A stretch of 64,000 nucleotides of DNA from Pseudomonas fluorescens NCIMB 11764 (GCF_000293885.2 NZ_CP010945.1:4174001-4238000); one strand, 5' to 3'; shown: positions 10,801 to 18,907, numbered from the stretch's first letter. The notes: a model not told the origin generated them from the sequence alone. A program made the numbers and translations.

Positions 10801-11778
10801 TGGGCGACGGGCAGTCAGCGCGTCGATGATTTCGAGATTCTGCCGCTGAGCTTGCTGGACCGTCCGCGGGTCGACGTGACCTTGCGTGTGTCCGGTTTCT
10901 TCCGTGATGCGTTTGCCAATCTGATCCGTCTGTTCGACGCCGCTGTGCAAGCGGTCGCCGCGCTGAATGAGCCGGAGGATCTTAATCCATTGGCTGCCAA
11001 GGTCCGCGCCGAGCGTGAAACGCTGCTGCAATCAGGGCTCGATGAGGAGGCGGCCAGGCGTCAGGCCAGTTGGCGCATCTTCGGCGCGAAACCCGGTGCC
11101 TACGGCGCGGGTGTGCAAGGCGCCATCGACGGTCGGTTGTGGCAAAGCCGCGATGACCTGGCCGAGGTGTACCTGAACTGGGGCGGTTATGCTTACGGCG
11201 GTTCCGACGAAGGCACTGCCGCCCGCGACCAGTTCGCTCAACGCCTGAGCCAGGTTCAGGCCGTGCTGCAAAACCAGGACAACCGTGAGCATGACTTGCT
11301 CGATTCCAACGACTATTACCAGTTCCAGGGCGGCATGCTCGCCGCCGTGGAAAGCCTGAGCGGCGAAGCGGCGGCCAGTTACCATGGCGATCACAGCCAG
11401 CCGGACTTGCCGAAGATTCGCACGTTGAAGGAAGAACTGAATCGGGTGATCCGCTCGCGGGCGGCCAACCCGAAGTGGATCGACGGCGTGAAGCGTCACG
11501 GCTACAAAGGCGCGTTTGAATTGGCGGCGACGGTCGATAACCTGTTTGCCTTCGACGCGACGACGCAGCTGATTGACGATCACCAGTACGCGTTGCTGGC
11601 CGATGCTTATTTGCTGGACCCGGCGACGCGGGATTTTGTCCGTGAGCATAATCCGCATGCCTTGCGTGACATGACCGAACGCATGCTGGAAGCACAGCAG
11701 CGCGGGATGTGGAAAGAGCCGGGCACATACCGCGAGGCGCTGGAGAATGTGTTGCTGGACATAGAAGAAGACACTTGA
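7885..11778 (+). CDS. cobN: Cobaltochelatase large subunit CobN, with an in-frame REPIN insertion
   Basis: 1297 residues, the large (tetrapyrrole-binding) subunit of the ATP-dependent cobalt chelatase that inserts Co(II) into hydrogenobyrinic acid a,c-diamide. Recognisable family stretches are GVIHVGKHGNLEWLPGKG and TGRNFYSVDVRNLPT. Between about residues 804 and 835 the protein contains residues that are the translation of a complete REPIN (10295-10387, 93 bp, 31 codons, no stop). The insertion falls in a linker between TDPEPRENEP and SPFTKKAGW, and the frame is intact on both sides. The gene is probably functional but carries an unusual insert. Confidence 0.95.
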   Translation: MHLLRTQPGGFVSDDNIADLGQTPAELVILCSGDSSLALLAEAAQQLPDDYPSVRLANPMQVQNHASVDLYVDEVLRHAKVILISLHGGIAYWRYGVERLVELSQRGVQLILVPGDDRPDPELSDLSTVKPEDRDRLWHYLRQGGMANALDLFRCLANRWLDRDYAWAEPQTLPRTAIYHPQKSPATLSDWQTDWQTGQPVAAVLFYRSHLQAANTAFIDIFCQRLQAAGLNPLPIAVASLKESGCLTVVEDWLDEVEAGVILNTTGFAQSSPEAPHLRPFRRNIPVIQAICAQDNEPGWRASEQGLGPRDLAMHIALPELDGRIISRPISFKDLAWRSERSQSDVVCYRPQPERMDFVAELARRWIDLARVPNSEKRIALILANYPTRDGRIGNGVGLDTPAAALNILRALHAQGYPLPVELPDSGTALIQQLLGGVSNDLDTLDQRPCHQSLALDDYNSMFDALPEANRQAVLERWGTPESDPMFRGGRMMIAGLRLGLTFIGIQPARGYQVDPSAVYHDPDLVPPHGYLAFYFWLRNTYGAHGVIHVGKHGNLEWLPGKGVGLSENCWPDALLGPLPNIYPFIVNDPGEGAQAKRRTQAVIIDHLMPPLTRAETYGPLRNLELLADEYYEAQLLDPRRARELQRDILQLVRDTHIDRELQLDEKLDSDADAAIWLPRLDTYLCDLKESQIRDGLHIFGESPSGRLRIDTLLALLRIPRGDGRGAQSSLLRALAKAFELGFDPLDCALAEPWAGPRPDALSAISDELWRTAGDTRERLELFAAQLIEHTLNTDPEPRENEPLWRGSLLPLVREADPKNETAAQSSGSKLPRHTSPFTKKAGWDEVNAILDNLHEVVAPRLDACGPAEMRGLLDALGGRFVPAGPSGAPSRGRLDVLPTGRNFYSVDVRNLPTTTAWRIGFQSANLILERHLQDHGDHLRQLGLSVWGTATMRTGGDDIAQAMALMGVRPVWATGSQRVDDFEILPLSLLDRPRVDVTLRVSGFFRDAFANLIRLFDAAVQAVAALNEPEDLNPLAAKVRAERETLLQSGLDEEAARRQASWRIFGAKPGAYGAGVQGAIDGRLWQSRDDLAEVYLNWGGYAYGGSDEGTAARDQFAQRLSQVQAVLQNQDNREHDLLDSNDYYQFQGGMLAAVESLSGEAAASYHGDHSQPDLPKIRTLKEELNRVIRSRAANPKWIDGVKRHGYKGAFELAATVDNLFAFDATTQLIDDHQYALLADAYLLDPATRDFVREHNPHALRDMTERMLEAQQRGMWKEPGTYREALENVLLDIEEDT
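10295..10387. repeat. REPIN inserted in frame inside cobN
   Basis: The left arm begins TGTGGCGAGGGAGCTTGCTC and the right arm ends with its near complement (AGCAAGCTTCCTCGCCACA), with inner TTCGCGAA and CTGCTGCGCAG loops. The length of 93 bp is divisible by three and the frame used by cobN has no stop, so the gene reads through it. Confidence 0.92.
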
Positions 11779-11794
11779 TGCAAACCGTGAACCC

Positions 11795-11927
11795 TGTGGC
11801 GAGGGAGCTTGCTCCCGGCGGGCTGCGCAGCAGTCCCAACACCTGAAAGCACAGTCTGTCAGGCACAGCGCATTCTCAGGTTTTACGACTGCTTTGCAGC
11901 CGAGCGGGAGCAAGCGCCCTCGCCACA
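11795..11927. repeat. REPIN between cobN and chlD
   Basis: Inverted REP units of the GGGAGCTTGCTCCC type separated by a spacer containing ACCTGAAAGCAC and CGCATTCTCAGGTTTTACGA. The spacer is nearly identical to that of the element at 28798-28927, so both are copies of the same full-length REPIN. It fills most of the 180-bp gap between the cobN stop and the chlD start. Confidence 0.9.
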
Positions 11928-11958
11928 AAACATAGCCGACCATGACCGAGTATTGAAG

Positions 11959-12960
11959 ATGACCGACACCCCGCATTTCCCGCTCTCCGCCGTGGTCGGC
12001 GCCGACGACTTGAAACTTGCCCTGTACCTCACCGCCATCGACCCGAAAATCGGCGGCGTGCTGATCGAAGGTCCGCGTGGCATGGCTAAATCCACCCTGG
12101 CCCGCGGTCTCGCGGACCTGCTCGCCAGCGGCCAATTCGTCACCTTGCCGCTCGGTGCCACGGAAGAACGCCTGGTCGGCACCCTCGACCTCGACGCAGC
12201 CCTGAGCGAAGGTCGCGCACAGTTCTCTCCCGGCGTGTTGGCCAAGGCTGACGGCGGAGTGCTGTACGTCGATGAAGTCAATCTGCTGCCCGATCACCTT
12301 GTGGACCTGCTGCTTGACGTCGCCGCCAGCGGCACCAACCTGATCGAGCGCGATGGCATTTCCCATCGGCATTCAGCGAAGTTCGTGCTGATTGGCACGA
12401 TGAACCCGGAAGAGGGTGAGCTGCGGCCGCAATTGCTCGACCGCTTTGGCTTGAACGTGGCGCTCGGTGGCCATACCGCACCGGCCCAACGGGGCCAGAT
12501 CATCCGCCGGCGTCTGGATTTCGACAGCGATCCGCAACGGTTCTGCGCCGAATGGGAGAGCCAGCAGCAGTCGCTGCGTGAACGTTGTGAGCGCGCGCGC
12601 CGCACGCTGGCGAGCATCCCCCTCGACGATGAAGCGCTGGCACAGATTACCGAGCGTTGTTTCGCCGCCGGTGTCGATGGCCTGCGCGCCGATCTGGTCT
12701 GGCTGCGCGCCGCCCGCGCCCATTCGGCGTGGCGGGGGGCGAGCGCCATTGCCGAAGACGATATCGACGCGGTGGCCGAATTTGCCTTGCGTCACCGTCG
12801 TCGCGAACAATCGCAGCCACCAGCGCCGCAGCAGGCCCAGCAACCCTCACCACAACATTCCAGCCCGAGTGAAGGCCAGGGCCAGTGGGGCGAAATGCCT
12901 GCCCAGGCGCTGCCGATCGGTGCCCGACGCGACGTGCCGAGCTGGCCAAAAAAGCCCTAG
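11959..12960 (+). CDS. chlD: Cobalt chelatase small subunit (ChlI-like AAA+ ATPase); N-terminal part of chlD
   Basis: 333 residues starting MTDTPHFPLSAVVGADDLKL. AAA+ domain of the magnesium/cobalt chelatase family: Walker A-like GPRGMAKST near residue 38, Walker B LYVDEVNLL near residue 103, and the insert TLPLGATEERLVGTLDLDAAL. It ends in a Pro/Gln-rich linker, which is typical of the region joining the AAA+ and VWA domains in ChlD. The frame stops at TAG 12958-12960, directly after the slippery heptamer A AAA AAG (12948-12954) and at the foot of an 11-bp hairpin. Normal termination gives a ChlI-like small subunit. A -1 shift gives a 555-residue ChlD (11959-13625). The start at 11959 lacks a strong Shine-Dalgarno; longer frames would read the upstream REPIN. 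Confidence 0.9.
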   Translation: MTDTPHFPLSAVVGADDLKLALYLTAIDPKIGGVLIEGPRGMAKSTLARGLADLLASGQFVTLPLGATEERLVGTLDLDAALSEGRAQFSPGVLAKADGGVLYVDEVNLLPDHLVDLLLDVAASGTNLIERDGISHRHSAKFVLIGTMNPEEGELRPQLLDRFGLNVALGGHTAPAQRGQIIRRRLDFDSDPQRFCAEWESQQQSLRERCERARRTLASIPLDDEALAQITERCFAAGVDGLRADLVWLRAARAHSAWRGASAIAEDDIDAVAEFALRHRRREQSQPPAPQQAQQPSPQHSSPSEGQGQWGEMPAQALPIGARRDVPSWPKKP

Positions 12961-13625
12961 GCATTCGCCCTCGATCTGATGCGGGGGCGAATGCCAGACC
13001 CCGCGCCGGACCGCTGGCCAACGGCAAACAGGGCAAGCGTCAGGCTGCGCACAGCGGCTCGATCAACTGGCCCGGCACCTTGCTCAATGGCCGCCCTCGA
13101 CAACGCCAGGATGTGCTGTTTCATGTGCGCACCCGTTCGCCCCACGAGTTGTGGCTGGTGATCGTCGACGCCTCGGCCTCGACACGCCGCCACCAGGCAT
13201 TGAGCGATGCCAAGGGTTTGCTGGCACAACTGTTCGACGACGCTTACCGCCAGCGCGCGCGACTGGCGTTGTTGACGGCCAGCGGTCATGCACCCACGTG
13301 GCAAGTGCAGGGGTTAAGAGCTTCCAGCGGTTTACACGGTTGGCTCGATGGCCTCGGCGCGGGCGGTGGCACGCCGTTGCTGGCGGCGCTCGGCGAGGCG
13401 GGGCGATGGCTCGCGGCACGGCAAAAACGCTTTCCGGCGGAACAGCAGCGGTGGTTGCTGGTGACGGATGGGCGGTTGAAGGATTGGTCGGGGTTGCCGG
13501 CGCTAGAGTGCCCAGGGCTTTTGATCGACATTGAGCGCGGGCCGATTCGGTTGGGGCGGGCGCAGCAGTTGGCGGCAGAGTTGCAGGCAGATTATCGGCA
13601 TATCGACGATTTGCTTTCAGGCTGA
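12885..13625 (+). CDS. chlD: VWA domain part of cobalt chelatase medium subunit ChlD (second frame)
   Basis: This frame is open from GTG 12885 to TGA 13623-13625 and lies at -1 relative to the AAA+ frame. The likely real sequence begins at the frameshift site (around 12951) with AKKALGIRPRSDAG. It continues through the basic GKQGKRQ linker and a von Willebrand A domain with the MIDAS-like VDASAS motif (about 13168-13185) and TPLLAAL. The VWA part recruits the AAA+ ring to CobN. A stand-alone start is poorly supported: GTG 12885 has no clear ribosome site and its first 22 codons only shadow the AAA+ gene. Production by -1 frameshifting is the better explanation. Confidence 0.85.
   Translation: MGRNACPGAADRCPTRRAELAKKALGIRPRSDAGANARPRAGPLANGKQGKRQAAHSGSINWPGTLLNGRPRQRQDVLFHVRTRSPHELWLVIVDASASTRRHQALSDAKGLLAQLFDDAYRQRARLALLTASGHAPTWQVQGLRASSGLHGWLDGLGAGGGTPLLAALGEAGRWLAARQKRFPAEQQRWLLVTDGRLKDWSGLPALECPGLLIDIERGPIRLGRAQQLAAELQADYRHIDDLLSG
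12948..12995 (+). promoter_or_regulatory. Programmed -1 ribosomal frameshift signal in chlD
   Basis: The zero-frame codons CCA AAA AAG contain the heptamer A AAA AAG (12948-12954), the same slippery sequence used by E. coli dnaX. After a 5-base spacer comes a perfect 11-bp hairpin: GGCATTCGCCC (12960-12970) pairs with GGGCGAATGCC (12985-12995) around a 14-base loop. The zero-frame stop TAG is at 12958-12960. The -1 frame continues into the VWA domain. All parts have the usual spacing for efficient frameshifting. Confidence 0.88.
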
Positions 13626-13672
13626 GTATTGTGTTGCCGCCACAGGGGATCGGTGAACACCGCAGATCTCTG

Positions 13673-13702
13673 GGGGAGCGAGCCTGCTCGCGATAGGGTC
13701 GC
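13673..13702. repeat. Single REP-like unit
   Basis: GGAGCGAGCCTGCTCGCGATAG in the gap between chlD and the next gene. It is the same unit that forms the inverted pair at 27740-27806, but here it is present once. Confidence 0.6.
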
Positions 13703-13777
13703 CTCGGTATCGGATAATCCCGACCAATGCGCAGCGCTGTCCTATGCTCTGAACGCCGCCATTCACAGGAGTGAAGC

Positions 13778-15424
13778 ATGCGTGTTCTCGCCACAAACAG
13801 TCAGGACGATTTTCGCGTCAAGGCCTACGCCGGCACCAACGGCGTGCTGCTGGCCATGGACCTGGCCGAATCCCGTCGCACAGGCTTGCTGGGTTTTGCC
13901 ATCGAAAAACAGCAGGGCAGCAAGCCCTGGTTGTTCCTGTTCAACAGCCTGACGTTTCCCGGCAAGACTCATACGTTCCCGCAGTTTCACGCCACCCCGA
14001 GCGATCTCGCGCCGTTGCAGAAATTTCGCTGGGCCGATTACGCGGTCAATCCGGGCATGACGATCCATTACCGGATTCACCTGGCGTACGGCAGCGCTGA
14101 CGCACCGCAGCTGGGCGAGTTCCTGGAAGTGACCGTCACGTCCGACAATGGCCTGCCGCAGCATCAAAGTGTCATCTTCAACCGCGCGGTGGCCGCCAGT
14201 CAGGCGTTCCAGCGCAAGTTTCCCGACCTTGACGCACTGATCAGTGCCAACAAAAACCTGCCCATCGAGGCCTGGCCCGACGCCCCTCGGCAATGGCTGG
14301 AAAATGGTCTGCTCGGGCGCTTGCTGGGATTCATCGAGCGGGCGGTGGATGATCGGTGGGCGCTGGACATCGCCATTTACGAGTACGAGTTGCAGGTGAT
14401 CGTCGATGCCGTCAACGCGGCGTTCGAGCGAGGCGTGCGGGTTCGTGTTCTGTATCACGCGCAACCCGACGATGACGACACCGCCATCAACGAAGCCAGC
14501 CTGGAAAAAATCCCGGCGGCCAACAAGCGCGGGCGAATCACCCACAACATCTTCCACAACAAATTCATGGTGCTGAGCCGGGTCGATGCAGCCGGGCAGC
14601 TTCAGCCCGAAGCGGTGCTCTGTGGCAGCACCAATTTCACACCCAATGGCGTTTATCGCCAGGCGAACGTGGTGCATGTGCTGGACGATGCCAGCGTCAG
14701 CGCCAGTTATCTGCGGACCTTCGAGCAGGTCTGGGCGACACCGGCCGACGTCGGCGCCACCCGGCAATGGATCACGCAACACAACCCGATGGGCCCACAG
14801 CAGCCGTTGTTCGCCGGCTTCTCCCCACGCTCGGGTCAAGGCGATTTGCGTGAGTTCGTCGAGATCATCACCGCCGCGAAAAAGGACGTGTTGTTCGTCA
14901 CTGCGTTCGCGTTGCCCGACGACATCCTCAACGCCTTGCTCGGCCAGCCCCACGACGACATTTTGCGTTACGGCCTGCAAAACACCGCCAGCCGCATTAC
15001 CGGTTTCCACGCCGACCGCAGCGCCGAGTTCGCCGCTACCGCGCTGCTCAACACCGGGCTGGAAGGCTGGCTTCGCGAGAACATGAAAGGCCAGAAGGGT
15101 AACCTGCTGGTGCACACCAAAGCCGTGGTCACCGACTTCACCAGCGACGCGCCGACGATCATCAGCGGCAGCCACAACCTCAGTGCTGCGGCCAGCAATG
15201 GCAACGACGAAAACTACCTGATCGTTCGTGGCGATACCGACCTGGCTGATCGTTACGGTTTGGAGTTGCTGCGGTTCTACGAGCATTACCGCTTTCGCTA
15301 TTTCGCCAGGAAGCTTGCGCTGAAGCAGGTCCATCCGCTGACGGCGGATGACAGCTGGACCCATGACTATTACGTCGCGGGGGATTTGCGGCAGCTCTCG
15401 CGACTGCGTTTCTCCGGCCGATAG
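13778..15424 (+). CDS. Phospholipase D-like domain protein
   Basis: 548 residues with two HKD-type motifs. The first is HNKFMVL near residue 258, followed by CGSTNFTPNG. The second is HTKAVVTDF near residue 445, followed by ISGSHNLSAAASNGNDEN. This is the bilobed arrangement of the PLD superfamily (phospholipases, nucleases, transferases). The N-terminal ~150 residues form an uncharacterised domain. No signal peptide is visible, so it may be cytoplasmic or exported by a specialised route. The start has CAGGAG 7 bases upstream. Not in an obvious operon; the substrate is unknown. Confidence 0.8.
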   Translation: MRVLATNSQDDFRVKAYAGTNGVLLAMDLAESRRTGLLGFAIEKQQGSKPWLFLFNSLTFPGKTHTFPQFHATPSDLAPLQKFRWADYAVNPGMTIHYRIHLAYGSADAPQLGEFLEVTVTSDNGLPQHQSVIFNRAVAASQAFQRKFPDLDALISANKNLPIEAWPDAPRQWLENGLLGRLLGFIERAVDDRWALDIAIYEYELQVIVDAVNAAFERGVRVRVLYHAQPDDDDTAINEASLEKIPAANKRGRITHNIFHNKFMVLSRVDAAGQLQPEAVLCGSTNFTPNGVYRQANVVHVLDDASVSASYLRTFEQVWATPADVGATRQWITQHNPMGPQQPLFAGFSPRSGQGDLREFVEIITAAKKDVLFVTAFALPDDILNALLGQPHDDILRYGLQNTASRITGFHADRSAEFAATALLNTGLEGWLRENMKGQKGNLLVHTKAVVTDFTSDAPTIISGSHNLSAAASNGNDENYLIVRGDTDLADRYGLELLRFYEHYRFRYFARKLALKQVHPLTADDSWTHDYYVAGDLRQLSRLRFSGR

Positions 15425-15505
15425 GGTCGGCGCGATCTCCCAGCGTCAGCGAGACCAGGCAGTCCCTATCAACTCGATCACTTCATCCTTTGAACCCACC
15501 TTCGA

Positions 15506-16729
15506 TTATTTGCCCATCGCCTGCCGGTACTGCCGCGTACGGCGGCTGATGTACAAGCGGTCGAGGATCAGCGCCCAGACCGCCGACACTGCAGGTCGCG
15601 GCGTGCGTCCGCGGCTCAATCGATGGAGCTGGAATTTCACCACTGCCATGCTCGCCAGCGCCGCTAACGGCTTGCGTTTCCAGCGGATCGGCGGCAGTTG
15701 CGGATGGCTGTCCTGGCCTTCGCGCCAGTGTTTGACCAACTGCGGTTCGAGGGCCAGCGCCGTGCCGATGCCGGCCATGGCGATGCCGCTGTCGAGCACC
15801 TGTTCGACGATCGCCAGGCGTCGAATGCCGCCCGTCACCATCACTGGCATGCGCGCCACGCTGGCCAGTTCGCCGGCCATCTCCAGAAAGTACGCTTCCC
15901 GCGCCAGGGTCCGGCCATCGCGCGCCTCGCCTTGCATGGCCGGGGCTTCGTAGCTGCCGCCCGACAACTCCAACAAATCGATCTGCAAATCGTTGAGCCA
16001 CTGAATCACTTGTCGGGCGTCTTCGGCATCGAATCCGCCGCGCTGGAAGTCGGCGGAGTTGAGCTTCACCGCGACACAAAACTGCGGCGACACGGATTGG
16101 CGAACGGCGCGGACAACGTCCAGCAGCAGACGCGCGCGATTTTTCAGGGCGCCGCCCCAACAGTCAGTTCGACGGTTAGTCAGCGGCGACAGGAACTGAC
16201 TGAGCAGGTAACCGTGTGCCGCATGAATCTGCACGCCGGTGAACCCGGCTTTTTCAGCAAGTGCAGCGCTGGTGGCGAAGCGTGTGATCACCTCGGCGAT
16301 ATCGTCTTCGGACATCGGTTTGGGTTCGGCAAACATCCTGGAAAATGAACCAAGATCCAGCGCTACCGCCGAGGGCGCCCACGCTTGCTGGCCGAGGTTG
16401 GCCATGGTCTGGCGCCCCGGATGGTTGAGCTGCATCCAGAAGTGCGCACCACCGAAACGGCCAATCGTTGCCCATTGGCGAAAGCGTTCCATGTCGCGAC
16501 CATCTTCCAGCACCACGCCACCGGGGCCGGTCATCGCACGACGATCGATCATCACGTTACCGGTCAGCAACAATCCGGCTTCGCCCCCGGCCCAGGCCTG
16601 ATACAACCGAAACAGCGCATCGGACGGCGCCTGTCCGGTATCGGCAAGGTTCTCTTCCATTGCCGCTTTGGCAATGCGATTGCCGATGGTCTGGCCGTTG
16701 GGCAAATTCAACGCTTGGAAGGGCGACAT
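15506..16729 (-). CDS. NADH:flavin oxidoreductase, Old Yellow Enzyme family
   Basis: 407 residues, FMN-binding TIM barrel of the OYE/2,4-dienoyl-CoA reductase-like family. Visible landmarks are FWMQLNHPGRQ near residue 98, GVQIHAAHGYLLSQFLSPLTN near residue 170 (His pair for substrate binding), RRTDCWGG, and PVMVTGGIRR near residue 295 for FMN phosphate. It lacks the C-terminal FeS/FAD part of dienoyl-CoA reductases. Good ribosome site GAGGAG before ATG 16729. It is divergent from a merR gene across a 77-bp region with a perfect palindrome, suggesting MerR control in response to an electrophile. Confidence 0.85.
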   Translation of the reverse strand: MSPFQALNLPNGQTIGNRIAKAAMEENLADTGQAPSDALFRLYQAWAGGEAGLLLTGNVMIDRRAMTGPGGVVLEDGRDMERFRQWATIGRFGGAHFWMQLNHPGRQTMANLGQQAWAPSAVALDLGSFSRMFAEPKPMSEDDIAEVITRFATSAALAEKAGFTGVQIHAAHGYLLSQFLSPLTNRRTDCWGGALKNRARLLLDVVRAVRQSVSPQFCVAVKLNSADFQRGGFDAEDARQVIQWLNDLQIDLLELSGGSYEAPAMQGEARDGRTLAREAYFLEMAGELASVARMPVMVTGGIRRLAIVEQVLDSGIAMAGIGTALALEPQLVKHWREGQDSHPQLPPIRWKRKPLAALASMAVVKFQLHRLSRGRTPRPAVSAVWALILDRLYISRRTRQYRQAMGK

Positions 16730-16765
16730 GCTTGACTCCTCATCAGTGAAGAGCAGAGGCTAAGC

Positions 16766-16781
16766 TTAAAGTTAACTTTAA
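16766..16781. promoter_or_regulatory. Probable MerR-family operator/promoter
   Basis: A perfect 16-bp palindrome TTAAAGTTAACTTTAA in the 77-bp intergenic region between the OYE gene and merR. MerR-family regulators bind such dyads inside promoters with long spacers, so this is the likely shared operator. Confidence 0.65.
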
Positions 16782-16806
16782 TGTCAAGCAGGCAAATGAG
16801 GCTGAG

Positions 16807-17217
16807 ATGAAGATTGGTGAATTGGCGCAGTTAAGCGGGTTTAACCCGTCGCGCATTCGGTTTTACGAAGCCCAGGGCCTGATCCAGAAAGTGGAACGCC
16901 GGGCGAACGGCTACCGGCATTATCCCGAGCAGGTCTTGCAAACGCTGTATCTCATCCAGTGCGCGCAGCAGGCCGGGTTCAGTCTGGAAGAGTTGAAACA
17001 GTTGATGCCAGACACCGCGACCGGGGAATTCAAGCACGACGAACTGATGGCGGGTCTCCAGCGCAAAGTCGAGCAGATTGAAGAAATGCAGCGGCACCTG
17101 GCGCAGAGCAAGTCAAAGCTGTTGGCGGTGATCGACGATATTCAGGCGAAACCCGACGGCATGGGCTGCGACGCCAATGCCGTACGGGTGCTGGCTTCAT
17201 TCAAGCATTCGCGTTAA
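16807..17217 (+). CDS. MerR family transcriptional regulator
   Basis: 136 residues. The N-terminal winged-helix MerR domain reads MKIGELAQLSGFNPSRIRFY with the following FYEAQGLI. A dimerisation coiled coil follows (about residues 75-110). The C-terminal tail has one Cys (MGCDANAV) and no clear metal-binding Cys pair, so an organic or redox effector is more likely than a metal. It is divergent from the OYE gene, its probable target. Its 3' end overlaps the convergent MFS gene by 17 bases. Confidence 0.88.
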   Translation: MKIGELAQLSGFNPSRIRFYEAQGLIQKVERRANGYRHYPEQVLQTLYLIQCAQQAGFSLEELKQLMPDTATGEFKHDELMAGLQRKVEQIEEMQRHLAQSKSKLLAVIDDIQAKPDGMGCDANAVRVLASFKHSR

Positions 17218-18742
17218 TGGCGGCGGCCGATGGCGCGAGGATCGGATTGCGCATCAGCGTGCCCACCACCAGCGCTCCCAGCAATGCCAGTAAGCCGGCG
17301 ATCAACAGCAAGAGACTGAAGCCGCCGACGAACGCCTGCCGGGCCAGCGGTTCGACGAGGCTGCGCGCGGTTTCCGGCAGCAGGCCCAGCGCCGCCGTCA
17401 TGTCGCCGGCCACCACCCGCGAGGCGATGCCCTGGGTCTGGTCTTGCCATTGCGTCCCCTGTGCCGACAGACTGGCGCGCAGCAATTGCTCGGTATGACT
17501 GGACAGCAACGCTCCGTACACGCCGATAGCCAGCACGATTGCGCTGAAGCGCATGGTGGTGCTCATGCCCGACGCCATGCCGGTGCGCTCCCGCGGCACG
17601 CAGGCCATGATGTTTTTCTGTGTATCGCCATTGAGCAGCCCGGCACCGGCGCCCGTCACGGCAATGGCCAGGGCGAAGGGCAGGTATCCGCCGCTGCTGA
17701 CCGCCCAGGCGCTCAGCAGGTTGCCACTGCCGACCAGGGTCAAACCGGTGGCCATCAACGTCGCCGGGGCAAAACGGCTGGCCAGGCGCACGCCGATACG
17801 CGGGCAAACCAGCATGGTCAGTGCAAACGGCAACATCCCCAGCCCTGAAGCGATGGCCGAGAAACCCAGGCCGTTCTGCAGATAAAACGGCAGCAACGTC
17901 ATCATCACCTGGGCGCAGCCGGCATAGGCAAACATGCCCAGCAGCGCACCGATGAAGCGTGGGTGCTTGAACAATTGCAGGTCAACCATCGGCCGCTGCT
18001 GCATCCGCTCGATCACGACAAACAATCCCAACAACAGCGCGCCGCCGATCATTCGGGTGTAGGTGGTCGGGTTGTTCCAACCGATCCGGTTGGCCTCGAT
18101 CAGGCCCCAGATCAGGCACAGCAGACTGGCACTGAACGCCAGGCTGCCCCAGGGATCGAGGCGTGCGGATTGGGGATCGCGAGATTCCGGCACCGCGCGC
18201 CAGACCATCAGCATCAGGAACAGGCCCACTGGCAAATTGAGGTAGAAAATCCAGCGCCAGCCGATGTATTCGGTAATCAGCCCGCCAATGGTCGGCGCAG
18301 CGGTCATTGCCACGCCCATGCACGCGCCCCAGAACGCCCAGGCTTTCGCCCGCTCAACCTCATCGTGAAAGGTGTGGCCGATGGAGGCGAGCGCCGAGGT
18401 CAGCAACAACGCCGCACCGACGCCTTTGATTGCCCGGGCGATGTCGAGGAACAACGCCGTGGGTGCCGCGCCGCAACCGATGGACGCGAGAATGAACAAG
18501 CCCAGGCCACAGAGCAGGGTTTTCTGCCGACCGAAGCGGTCGGCGATGCTGCCTGCCGGTAACAGCAGGGCGGCGAAAGCGAGCATGTAGGCGCTGACCA
18601 CCCATTCGATATCGGCAAAGTTCGCACCCAGGTCCCGGGCAATGGTGGGCAGGGTGACGGCGACGATGTTGGTGTCGAGGACGATCAGCGAGCAGACGCC
18701 GGAAGCCGTCAACAACGTCAGACGCGGACTGACGCGGCTCAT
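17201..18742 (-). CDS. MFS transporter, DHA2 (EmrB/QacA-type, 14 TM)
   Basis: 513 residues with about 14 hydrophobic segments. Motif C-like and motif A signatures are visible: VLDTNIVAVTLPTIARDL near residue 22 and GSIADRFGRQKTLL near residue 64. The length and DTNIVAVTLP motif fit the drug:H+ antiporter-2 family (multidrug or toxicant efflux). It is divergent from the LysR regulator at 18908, its likely controller. Confidence 0.87.
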   Translation of the reverse strand: MSRVSPRLTLLTASGVCSLIVLDTNIVAVTLPTIARDLGANFADIEWVVSAYMLAFAALLLPAGSIADRFGRQKTLLCGLGLFILASIGCGAAPTALFLDIARAIKGVGAALLLTSALASIGHTFHDEVERAKAWAFWGACMGVAMTAAPTIGGLITEYIGWRWIFYLNLPVGLFLMLMVWRAVPESRDPQSARLDPWGSLAFSASLLCLIWGLIEANRIGWNNPTTYTRMIGGALLLGLFVVIERMQQRPMVDLQLFKHPRFIGALLGMFAYAGCAQVMMTLLPFYLQNGLGFSAIASGLGMLPFALTMLVCPRIGVRLASRFAPATLMATGLTLVGSGNLLSAWAVSSGGYLPFALAIAVTGAGAGLLNGDTQKNIMACVPRERTGMASGMSTTMRFSAIVLAIGVYGALLSSHTEQLLRASLSAQGTQWQDQTQGIASRVVAGDMTAALGLLPETARSLVEPLARQAFVGGFSLLLLIAGLLALLGALVVGTLMRNPILAPSAAAINANA

Positions 18743-18907
18743 GATGTGATTGCCTTTTGAGCAAGGCCATTGATCGCGGAAGTGCTAAGGGGTTTGACGT
18801 ACATGGCATGGGCTCTCTACTGTGATTGCACCACGAGCTTATCGCGACCGTTTGCTGTCATTGTTAGCCGGAAAACGGGACTTCATTACCTTTGAGCTAA
18901 TGCACCG

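Noticed and set aside
11809..11958. N-terminal extension of chlD to ATG 11809
   Set aside because: It would translate the REPIN; the family starts at MTDTPHFPLSAV, so 11959 is preferred.
13763..15364. 533-residue minus-strand ORF
   Set aside because: Mirror of the phospholipase D-like gene in the opposite frame; no recognisable motif.
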